From: Burkholderiales bacterium
GTDB taxonomy: Bacteria; Pseudomonadota; Gammaproteobacteria; Burkholderiales; Burkholderiaceae_C
Direction of reading: 5' to 3'
Assembly (NCBI GenBank): GCA_025358485.1
Contig: JANYJJ010000099.1
Span: 1-49,926 of the forward strand
DNA: 49,926 nucleotides
A program made the translations under genes and the position numbers. The notes beneath the pieces are model-generated. The model did not search any database. It had not been told where the DNA came from and saw nothing but the letters and a program-made list of their open reading frames with translations. Each line of letters opens with the position of its first letter. Position 1 is the first letter of the stretch. Below, piece after piece: positions 45,201-49,926 of the stretch.

Positions 45201-47430
45201 CGACAGCTTCCGGTTGGGAGGGTTGTCACAACAAGCGTCCCTTCGCGCAGTTGCTACTTCGGGTGCCTTGAACTATGCGGGCACTGGGCCGTTTGAACAA
45301 ACAGTCCCGGTTCCAAGTGCCGACGATTCCGTGCCGAGCGCTAACGACAATTCGGCAAGAGTCATTCCGTCTCGCGCCTTGTTTGCATCGCTAGAAGGTG
45401 CGTCGTTCGTTGCGAAAGCCGGTGGCTTGATTCAACTTCCGGCACAGACGGCGAGTTTGTCCGTGTTGGCAAAAGACAGTCTCGACCTAGGCATTGTCAC
45501 TGTCGCCGGGATCAGCAACGCGGCCAGCGTTCCAGGACGTGTCAGTTCTTCCGCGATCACCGACACGGTGGATTCTTTGTTTCTCGGGTTGAAGAGCACG
45601 CAGCCACAAGCAGACGGGGCAACTGCCGTCAGATTCATCTCTTCGCAAGGAAATGTGAACTTTGGCAATGACGTCAAAAGTTCTGCGGCGTTGCGCGTAA
45701 AAGCGGGACAGGACGTTCGCTTTGTGAGCGGTCGTGTGCAATCTCAACACGAAAATGACGCCGCGGTTTCGTTGATCGAAGCAGGCCGCGACATACGGTT
45801 TGCGAACAATGGCGCGATCTCCGGTTTCACGCTTCACGGCCCTGGCGACCTTGTGGCGCTGGCAGGGCGCGATGTGGACTTAGGCGCGTCTTCAGGTTTC
45901 CAAACTACCGGCAACCGCGTGAACTCCGCGCTGCCTCCCCAAAGCGCCAACCTGACCTTGGTCGCAGGTGTGGGCGCGGCCGACTGGCGTGCAGCGCAGT
46001 CCACTTACTTCCACGTGTTGGGTGGCACTGGCGTGGCGGGCAAGCAGGGCGACGTGGTGGCTCAGTTGGACGCCACCGCCAACGGCCAGAGCGTGCCGGG
46101 GGCGAACAGCGCGGCTGCAAAAGCTTTCGATGCTTTGACGGTGTCGCAGCGCGTGGACGGTGCCCGCCAGCGCGTGGGCGATGTGGCGTTTGACGCCGCC
46201 GTGTTGAGCTTGATGCGTGCCACTTCTAAGCAGGGCCAAGCGCTGACGCTGGCGCAAGCGCGTGCCGAGTTTGACAAACAAACCGACGCCGTGAAGCTGG
46301 CTTTGGTGGGCAAAACGCTTGCCATTGCTTGGGCTGAAAAAGTGGCACTGCCAGCGCAAAAACTGTTGGTGACTGAACTGGTGACCGCTGTTGAAAAAGG
46401 CGTCGAAAAAGCTGTCGAAAAAACCGCTGCCAACCCAGCCCCCGCCGAACCACAAGTTGCCGCCTATGGCGCCGCACTGCGCGCTTACGTGAAACGCCGC
46501 ACGGGCACGGAAGCCGCGAATCTCGGCGACGCCATCGACCGGTTCGCGGCCTTGCCGCTGGAGCAGCAACTGCTGTTCACCGACCAGGTGCTCACCGCTG
46601 AAGTGCGGGCCGCGGGCCGCACCGCGGCGGCTTTGTCGGGCTCGGCACGCGACACTGCCTATGCCAAAGCCTACGACGCCATCGATGCGGTTTTTCCAAG
46701 CTACGCGTCGAATGCCGCGCTTGCTGGCAACGTGCGCATGGGCTCCAGCCAAGTCAAAACCTTGCAGGGCAGCAACGTCGCCATCCTCACACCGCGGGGT
46801 GGCGTGAACGTGGGTGAGCTGGCAACCACCGGCGCAACGGCCGCCGACTTGGGCATCGTCACCACCAGCGGCGGCGACGTGGCACTCATCGTGCGTGACA
46901 ACGTGGATGTGAACCAGTCGCGCGTGTTCACTGTGGGCAAGGGCGACCTTTTGATGTGGTCAGGGCAAGGCAACATCGACGCCGGCCGGGGTGCGAAAAC
47001 CGTGACCGGCGCGCCGCCACCGGTTTACCGCCTCGTGGCGGGTAAGTTCGAAGTCGACACCTCGGGCTCGTTCTCGGGCAGCGGCATCGCGGTGCTGAAT
47101 GCTGACAGCACGCTTGATCTTTATGCGCCCAAAGGCGAGATCAACGCCGGTGACGCGGGCATCAAATCGCTGGGCAATGCATTCCTGGGGGCCTCGCGAT
47201 TTGTGGGTGCCGACAACTTGGCCATCAGCGGTGCAGCGGTCGGCGCGCCACCGCCCGTACCGAGCGGCGGCGTGACGGCTGCGCTGTCCACTTTGTCGCA
47301 AAGCGGTGCCTTGAATGACACCAAGGTCAACGCCGACGACAGCGAAGAAGAAAAAGAACGCAAGCGCCGCCGCCGCTTGGCGCTGGTGCTCGATTTCCTT
47401 GGCTTTGGCGAAGCACCTGCCAAGCCTTGA
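36247..47430 (+). CDS. Giant filamentous-hemagglutinin-like TpsA exoprotein
   Basis: This 3727-residue protein is predicted to be a surface or released beta-helix. A signal peptide ends at about residue 93 (ARAQ). The TPS domain (about 110-250) contains AVGWLVNGKAG, IYQWDSFDVG and INQNGILFG (NQNGI replacing the usual NPNGI). Long beta-helix repeats follow. Residues 3290-3485 are helical, Ala/Lys/Glu rich; the tail has KERKRRRR and no PEP-CTERM signal. Near the end it resembles the DUF3739 group of FHA-like proteins. I noticed no cysteine on reading. The first 46 codons include a palindromic repeat, so the true start may be ATG 36388 or 36430; neither has a strong ribosome-binding site. Gly/Ser/Asn and Thr/Gly tracts lie near residues 2087-2112 and 2220-2245. 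Confidence 0.9.
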   Translation: MNAPLNSAEPRTEVLPEHLLGMRKRPFGLRYRSPAPALRYLSANGVRMFASAAHRRVIALFMVDAANHFALRPLVLALSAALPVLAAQSARAQTAPRLPAVPSTALPKPAVGWLVNGKAGDSAYNVGGSATNPVGTVTQNIPRAIYQWDSFDVGVDSSMTFSFKTPDGAALNRVLGTASPSQILGRLSSTVAGANGSRVTGGTLLLINQNGILFGPKSQVNTGALIASTLNVGNDDFLSGFASTLDAALPTYTYEGGPSLYADPKAFNFVRVEQGAQISTADGGQVFLFAQTVDNAGAIRTPGGQTVLAGGTQVFLNSPINEKLYASELNVNTPATRGLLVEVNGALGRVGNTGSIEVPRGNASLVGMAVNQSGRISATTSVSENGSIFLLARSEVTAADAGFALFKRAAVGGVLTLGANSKLEITPDAMPDAKDAAATATATTPFTASRVELSGRQIELQSGASITAPGGIVNARAESAPVYVTRNSPDTFANGEFSLADSGARLTMAPGASINVAGTTAAQVSAARNFVTTELLGANDLKDAPLQRDGPLYRSRITFDLRKAVPILGDTSAYSASIARTAEEKMAVGGTVNLTAAGAVVLGAASKIDVSGGTLTYLSAQVQPSTFIASNGARFSPNDAPADIRYLGVVGNDKGQIDRWGRVTQFGATPTRLEPGYVEGKDAGSFKVNAPLALLGGVIQASAAMGERQQAGTDAAAKNGVLELGARLSSGSVYGSFLDASGVLRDVSVTAQTRAINTDLLRATSDAALPDSSFIAAATLSQSGAGAVRITSYGAVTVEDAANLNLPHKGSLEINAAGAGGVSLGGNITARGGSVLVRSADLASPSVPSGGVVLKAGQRIDVSGDFVNQSLDGVRVGSAVAGGAVQLASAHGLDLQDGSAIDVSGGATVNTSGSVAGTNAGSITLTSETGRTVASAEAAVARTHIGAALRGMSSAGGGSLTLRAAEIDIREQLALGPRPPIRDGLELGSLVVDDDLFRQGGFTNFAVEGARRLTVDPGVRIAPQASRWVIGATSRLAPSGSALASVLTESVLEEGQRNAASVALSSRGLVSRQNGGDLSLGAGALIQTDAGGNVSLVAGRSLVLDAASKVLAPGGKVNLELTRNLALDDTPDAPSFEIRSGVLIDASGKTVLQPPSNNLRQGRVFDGGSINLNVAGGSVKSARLAAIELAPTASLKADGASDVLDVSVRTNAGVVTRRTEVNSAGGAISIAASVGGARLAGGLSAKSGGGTASGGSFSLTGGARSYPQDVIPMLDSEGVAVFGQPLLFVPGSAVPIGVAAIAAQSINNGQFADVSLNSTERIDFNNNVTLNASRSVSLNTALLRANAGVNPSANTSANLRINAPGSVTVGALQASDALASQPALPPLRPVAANLLIDSGMVTFNGNTELLQFANLDVRATDSVRFAALGGTGVAKTGSLKTTGNVSFTAPQTTVTTATDFTVYALGKTVSFLGGDTTSASVPSAAGSLTVNAATIAQNGVVRVPFGRVTFNATEAVNLGANSLTSASGDGMTVPFGSALGTAGWQFDGRAIDAPAEKLIALNAPGQAVTAQAGSKLGLAGGGNLVALDFVAGPGGSKDVFTGSLDGSFAVLPGVRNFAPTDANIAQLASGAGAAAAVTGQQITLGAGSQLPADTYAVLPARYALLPGAFLITPSTNKAPVDAAYTVLRPDGAQVVAGQRGSAGTTIRDPLATAYVVRTSAQAQQLSEVRSQSADSYFAQRAEFAGNAVPRLPQDAGSLRVAANRLTLDGGIDFARAAALALGRAARGGEVDLAANRIVVADASAATASAAPGTLVLTPEQINKTGASSVVLGGYRTSADDSTGTSATDNARALTVTATEVLIANAAVAISVADLVVAATDRVTVSPRGSINASSQAAAAEALRTVGDGALLRVSADATATVTRTGAPLVKGELVLGAGAVLAAGGITAESTARTKIAADTSLQASAITLGAPRIALGTPGAASAAAGAPLLGNDTLLIGPGLASQFSSADALGLRSFSGVDVYGPATLGAPGLRALTLDTGAIAVWGNAAEFNVQAGGVRLVNTSGASVTSAAAPTANARMVVKATGNGNGSVNGGSGSGNGNGSGSGSGELGFGPGAVALQGVADVRFEARQAAVFENKTNLQTSGNLTIAAPRVGVQGAADATATAAGLLRVESFNNPAVAVVAQSFNSGASLALKGARVEQAGTIALPSGRLEITATGTGNGTGTGTGTSTSTSTSTGTGIGNSGSGVEFASGSKTLLAGRSSFFDSVEVTTPGGDLKVDAGVGNIVIGNGVIDVSASGAQARAGRMEFVAKTGSVEIGGSLLARSVAQVNTVGALGANSALGGKLSIDSASAVNLTNLATTLNREADATNDNFASSLVLRNRVGNQALSAGSVLSASTLDVSADAGSIVVAGTLNASGAQGGSINLAARDNLAVAAGAQLLAVAQDARGNGGQVRLNSRDGRISVGDATVDTTAVGASLTDKLVPARNGNLSLSATRVGAAAATAAGTEVQLDLLRGNYKGVGRIDVEAVKVYNYAGNVTVGGTAPSSATALPTATIAAHNASFAGTNGAQADTILSRLAGTASNNADLRGLLHLRSGVEIRSAGDIVVTGDSANSGWNLTPFAANGTVSRPGGEAMNLTLRAAGNLNVQASISDGFRAGGSTAPTTAAAASRILPESTIVAGVGSALQLVGGADLAAASRLATVASDTKGDVVIGRAGSGTSTDVIVRTTTGKLDIAAGRDVKLLNGQAVAYTTGAPIAVSDLTGWVRPVSTANRYAVVSGSTVQSTMLNGSGTVTVSAARDVVGANAALPQYGSNWWWRGESASDTLVVSWWSRYDKFKQGFGSLSGGDVIVNAGRDAVDVQAAAGSSGFIVPAKNLAKTDVGATPPEPSVNRFGAGGVNISALRDVLGGVAIATGPRVDVAAGSSVKAGSTVGGLNSNLQVLYGNSAVSVVSRRDLTVGRVTSQALLAPTRQFNLNTNDSFRLGGLSQQASLRAVATSGALNYAGTGPFEQTVPVPSADDSVPSANDNSARVIPSRALFASLEGASFVAKAGGLIQLPAQTASLSVLAKDSLDLGIVTVAGISNAASVPGRVSSSAITDTVDSLFLGLKSTQPQADGATAVRFISSQGNVNFGNDVKSSAALRVKAGQDVRFVSGRVQSQHENDAAVSLIEAGRDIRFANNGAISGFTLHGPGDLVALAGRDVDLGASSGFQTTGNRVNSALPPQSANLTLVAGVGAADWRAAQSTYFHVLGGTGVAGKQGDVVAQLDATANGQSVPGANSAAAKAFDALTVSQRVDGARQRVGDVAFDAAVLSLMRATSKQGQALTLAQARAEFDKQTDAVKLALVGKTLAIAWAEKVALPAQKLLVTELVTAVEKGVEKAVEKTAANPAPAEPQVAAYGAALRAYVKRRTGTEAANLGDAIDRFAALPLEQQLLFTDQVLTAEVRAAGRTAAALSGSARDTAYAKAYDAIDAVFPSYASNAALAGNVRMGSSQVKTLQGSNVAILTPRGGVNVGELATTGATAADLGIVTTSGGDVALIVRDNVDVNQSRVFTVGKGDLLMWSGQGNIDAGRGAKTVTGAPPPVYRLVAGKFEVDTSGSFSGSGIAVLNADSTLDLYAPKGEINAGDAGIKSLGNAFLGASRFVGADNLAISGAAVGAPPPVPSGGVTAALSTLSQSGALNDTKVNADDSEEEKERKRRRRLALVLDFLGFGEAPAKP
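36322..36380. repeat. Dispersed palindromic repeat inside the 5' end of tpsA
   Basis: The left arm starts CCGTTCGGGCTGAGG at 36322 and the right arm ends CTCAGTGCGAACGG at 36380; the 24-bp arms differ at two positions and flank an 11-base loop. This is a REP-like element type found in many Burkholderiales. Here it would be translated if tpsA starts at 36247. Confidence 0.85.
42506..42580 (+). repeat. Gly/Asn/Ser-encoding tract in tpsA
   Basis: GGCAAYGGC/AGTGGC-type hexamers encode a Gly-Asn-Gly-Ser run. The repeat preserves frame and is likely a flexible, length-variable linker. Confidence 0.7.
42903..42975 (+). repeat. ACTGGC/ACCAGC hexanucleotide repeat in tpsA
   Basis: About ten six-base units encode (Gly-Thr)n then (Ser-Thr)n. 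Slippage would change only length in steps of two residues, leaving the frame intact. Confidence 0.75.
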
Positions 47431-47490
47431 TGGCGGTCACCTCCGCCACCACCCGTTTCAAAAAACAGTTTTCAAGAATCGATACCGACC

Positions 47491-49212
47491 ATGCCAACTT
47501 TGCAAAAAATAATTTGCGCACTCACGCTGGGCAGCAGTTTGTTGTTGCTGCCCTTGCACGCCAATGCGTGGTGGAGCAAAGACTGGACACAGCGCACGCG
47601 GGTGACCTTGAACACGTCGGCCCAAGGCTTGGAAACCAAAGAGGCGGCCACGTCGGTCAGCGTGGCGGTGCGTTTGCATTCGGGCAATTTTGACTTTGTG
47701 GCGGCCAAGGAAGACGGCTCTGACCTGCGCGTGGTGGCGGGTGACGACAAGACGCCGCTGAAGTTTTCGGTGGAACGGTTCGACGGTTTGAATGAGCTGG
47801 CGGTGCTGTGGGTGCAGGTGCCCACCGTGGCACCGGGCAGCGAGAAGAACAACATTTATGTCTATGCGGGCAACGCCAAAGCGCCCGCCGATCCGACGAA
47901 TGTGGGTGCGGCCAACGGCTTTGATGCGAGCACGCTGGCGGCCATTCATTTCAGCGACAAAGAGGCGCTGGGTGTTGACCATTTGGGCGCGCTGAAAAAC
48001 GCTGCGCCCATCGCGGTGGAAGCCAACGGATTGTTGGCCGGTGGTGCCAAGTTGAACGGCACGGCCATCGCGTGGGCGGGCAGCGACAAGCTGAAGGTGG
48101 ACGCCACCGGCGCAGTCACGGTGTCGATGTGGATCAAGCCCGACGCCGTGGCCACTGGCACGCTGTTCAAGTGGGGCAACCTGAGCTTGAGCCTGCAAGC
48201 GGGCAAGTTGGCAGCTGCTGTGGACAAGGTGAATTTGGCAGGCGGTGACCTCAAAGTCACCGCTTGGTCGCAAGCTGCGATCACCGTCGGCGGTGGCAAA
48301 GCCGTGCTCTATGTGAACGGTGTGGAAGTGGCCAAGGCCGACGCTTTGCTGCCCGCGCTGAGCGGTGCGTTTCAGATCGGCCAGGGCGTGAACGGCTTGG
48401 CCGATGAGCTGCAAATATCCAACACGGTGCGCAGTGCTGAGTGGCTGCGCGTGGCCGCTGGCGCGCAAGGGGCCGAGAGCAAATTGGTGGCGTCGGTGAA
48501 AGAGACTGGCGACAAGGCCGAAGCCGGCAGCGAAGGCTACATGGGCATCTTGGTGAAGAACCTGACCACCGATGCGTGGGCCGTGATCATCATTTTGGGT
48601 GTGATGTTTGTAGTGGCCTGTTGGGTCATGGTCACGAAGACGATGTTCGTGGTGAAGGCCGACAAAGACAACCGCAAGTTCTTGCAGCGATTTCGCGGCG
48701 CGTCCATGGATTTGCTGCATTTGGAGCAGGGCAGTGCGCACCCGCATTCGTCGCTGTTTCGCTTGTACCAAGCGGGCGTGCGCGAGCTGAAAAAGCGCGA
48801 CGTGGGCAGCACCGACGTGAGCAAGATCAAACCGCTTTCTGGCGCGTCGCTCGACGCGGTGAAGGCCTCTGTCGATGCCGACTTGGTGCGCGAGTCGCAC
48901 CGCCTCAATTCCAGCATGGTGTGGCTGACGATTGCCATTTCAGGCGGCCCGTTTTTGGGCCTGCTGGGCACGGTGGTGGGCGTGATGATTACTTTCGCCG
49001 CCATTGCTGCGGCCGGTGACGTGAACGTGAACGCGATTGCGCCTGGCATTGCGGCGGCGCTGCTGGCCACGGTGGCCGGTTTGGCGGTGGCCATTCCGGC
49101 GCTGTTTGGCTACAACTATTTGGCCTCGCGCATCAAGAACATCTCATCCGACATGCAGATTTTTGTCGACGAGTTTGTGACGCGTGTGGCTGAAACCTAC
49201 GGCGCGCGTTGA
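47491..49212 (+). CDS. ExbB/TolQ/MotA-type proton channel fused to DUF2341 and LamG-like ectodomain
   Basis: This is a 573-residue protein. A signal peptide ends near HANAW. Residues about 26-130 match DUF2341 (WWSKDWTQRTRVTL, VWVQVPTVAPGSEKNNIYVY). Residues about 200-315 look like a concanavalin/LamG fold (VTVSMWIKPDAVATGTLF). Three membrane segments follow at about 364-385, 476-505 and 516-545, with the ExbB core GPFLGLLGTVVGVMITF and APGIAAALLATVAGLAVAIP. It should form the proton-driven stator with the ExbD protein downstream. The stop of tpsA is 60 bp upstream. The periplasmic ectodomain on an ExbB is unusual and might sense or bind sugar. Confidence 0.92.
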   Translation: MPTLQKIICALTLGSSLLLLPLHANAWWSKDWTQRTRVTLNTSAQGLETKEAATSVSVAVRLHSGNFDFVAAKEDGSDLRVVAGDDKTPLKFSVERFDGLNELAVLWVQVPTVAPGSEKNNIYVYAGNAKAPADPTNVGAANGFDASTLAAIHFSDKEALGVDHLGALKNAAPIAVEANGLLAGGAKLNGTAIAWAGSDKLKVDATGAVTVSMWIKPDAVATGTLFKWGNLSLSLQAGKLAAAVDKVNLAGGDLKVTAWSQAAITVGGGKAVLYVNGVEVAKADALLPALSGAFQIGQGVNGLADELQISNTVRSAEWLRVAAGAQGAESKLVASVKETGDKAEAGSEGYMGILVKNLTTDAWAVIIILGVMFVVACWVMVTKTMFVVKADKDNRKFLQRFRGASMDLLHLEQGSAHPHSSLFRLYQAGVRELKKRDVGSTDVSKIKPLSGASLDAVKASVDADLVRESHRLNSSMVWLTIAISGGPFLGLLGTVVGVMITFAAIAAAGDVNVNAIAPGIAAALLATVAGLAVAIPALFGYNYLASRIKNISSDMQIFVDEFVTRVAETYGAR

Positions 49213-49236
49213 GCGGCTTGAAGCGAGCAATTTGCG

Positions 49237-49647
49237 ATGAGCGCCGATGTCAAAACCGAGAACCAGCCGTATGACGAAATCAACGTCACACCCATGCTGG
49301 ACTTGGCGTATGTGCTGCTGGTGGTGTTCATTATTTTGACCACCGCGTCGGTGCAAGGCGTGAAGGTGAATTCACCCACCACCGACGCTGCCAACAACCT
49401 GGCGCGGCCGCAAACACGGGCCATCACCATCACCGCGGACGGCGCGATGTACCTCGATGCTTACCCCGTGACCATCGACCAATTGCGCACCACCCTGGGC
49501 CAATACAAAGCCGCGAATCCGGCCCTGCCGGTGGTGCTCAAAGCCGACAGCGCCGCGCAGTACGACAAGGTGATGGAAGTGCTGGAAGTGGCCAAGCGGC
49601 TGGACATCAATGAGATTGGCTTGGTCACCAAGCGGCAGTCGCAGTGA
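49237..49647 (+). CDS. exbD: ExbD/TolR-family biopolymer transport protein
   Basis: This 136-residue protein has the family order: short cytoplasmic start (YDEINVTPMLD with the proton-path Asp), a single membrane helix (LAYVLLVVFIILTTASV), and a periplasmic domain ending with AKRLDINEIGLVTK. It pairs with the ExbB-type protein 24 bp upstream to energise an outer-membrane process through the proton motive force. Its partner at the outer membrane is not visible here; a TonB-like gene may follow outside. Confidence 0.95.
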   Translation: MSADVKTENQPYDEINVTPMLDLAYVLLVVFIILTTASVQGVKVNSPTTDAANNLARPQTRAITITADGAMYLDAYPVTIDQLRTTLGQYKAANPALPVVLKADSAAQYDKVMEVLEVAKRLDINEIGLVTKRQSQ

Positions 49648-49701
49648 ACACCCATCATGGCCATGACCCAATTCCGTTCGCCTCACCAGAAACACAAACA
49701 A

Positions 49702-49793
49702 AACCCGTTCGGGCTGAGGTATCGAAGTCCTGCGCTGGGCCTTCCTTCGCTGACTCAGGACGTTTGGAATCACCACCTCAGCCCGAACGGGTT
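49702..49793. repeat. Dispersed palindromic repeat between the two exbD genes
   Basis: The perfect 19-bp arms AACCCGTTCGGGCTGAGGT (49702-49720) and its reverse complement (49775-49793) flank a 54-bp spacer. The left arm is followed by the same ATCGAAGTCCTGCGC as the copy at 36322. It lies in the intergenic gap of the exbD pair. Confidence 0.85.
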
Positions 49794-49873
49794 CCTGTGT
49801 TTGTTTTGAATTGAAAAAACAACATTGAAAAGTCGCAAGCCACTTGACTGCGCAGCCATTTGAACAAGCCACC

Positions 49874-49926
49874 ATGCAAATCAACAACGAAGCCAAGCCC
49901 TACGACAGCATCAACGTCACGCCGAT
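49874..49926 (+). CDS. Second ExbD-like protein (partial, runs off the window)
   Basis: Seventeen codons are visible, beginning MQINNEAKPYDSINVTP, very similar to the start of the upstream ExbD (YDEINVTP). It is therefore most likely a second ExbD/TolR. Paired ExbD genes next to one ExbB occur in several Ton-type systems. The rest of the gene, including the membrane helix, is outside the window. Confidence 0.8.
   Translation, partial: MQINNEAKPYDSINVTP

Overview
The window looks like a chromosomal segment of a betaproteobacterium of the order Burkholderiales (Comamonadaceae or a relative). The reasons are moderately high GC, heavy use of TTG leucine codons, an exosortase B/EpsI exopolysaccharide locus, several PEP-CTERM proteins, and dispersed palindromes containing CCGTTCGGGCTGAGG, a repeat style common in that group. 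The genus cannot be fixed from sequence alone. I saw no rRNA, tRNA, CRISPR array, insertion sequence or transcription regulator.

Region 1 (about 100-21132, all plus strand) is a long exopolysaccharide operon with many stop/start overlaps. It begins with an EpsD-type foldase lipoprotein, a fused EpsF-EpsG chain-length regulator/kinase, exosortase XrtB and EpsI. It continues with GDP-mannose 4,6-dehydratase and GDP-fucose synthase, a flippase, two Wzy/O-antigen-ligase-like membrane proteins, a GT2, four GT4 enzymes, a WecG/TagA enzyme, an FkbM methyltransferase and a protein resembling GT23 fucosyltransferases. The priming transferase and outer-membrane exporter are not here and may lie upstream. 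One stretch (10355-11062) looks like a decayed glycosyltransferase.

Region 2 (about 21133-34450) holds probable clients and accessories of the system. There are five secreted proteins with PEP-CTERM-like tails (DUF642-like, lamin-tail, SdiA-regulated-like, HAF-repeat and one unassigned), a large beta-helix lipoprotein, a lipoprotein-like protein of unknown role, a clan GH-A glycosidase without an obvious signal peptide, a small unknown protein and a PstS-like secreted protein. Orientation is mixed and several hairpin terminators separate the units.

Region 3 (34572 to the end) is a two-partner secretion locus: a TpsB transporter and a 3727-residue filamentous-hemagglutinin-like TpsA. They are followed by an ExbB-type motor protein fused to a DUF2341/LamG-like ectodomain, an ExbD, and the start of a second ExbD. 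The pairing of a giant secreted TpsA with its own ExbB/ExbD energising module is the most interesting system here. It continues past the window edge, where a TonB-like protein might be expected.
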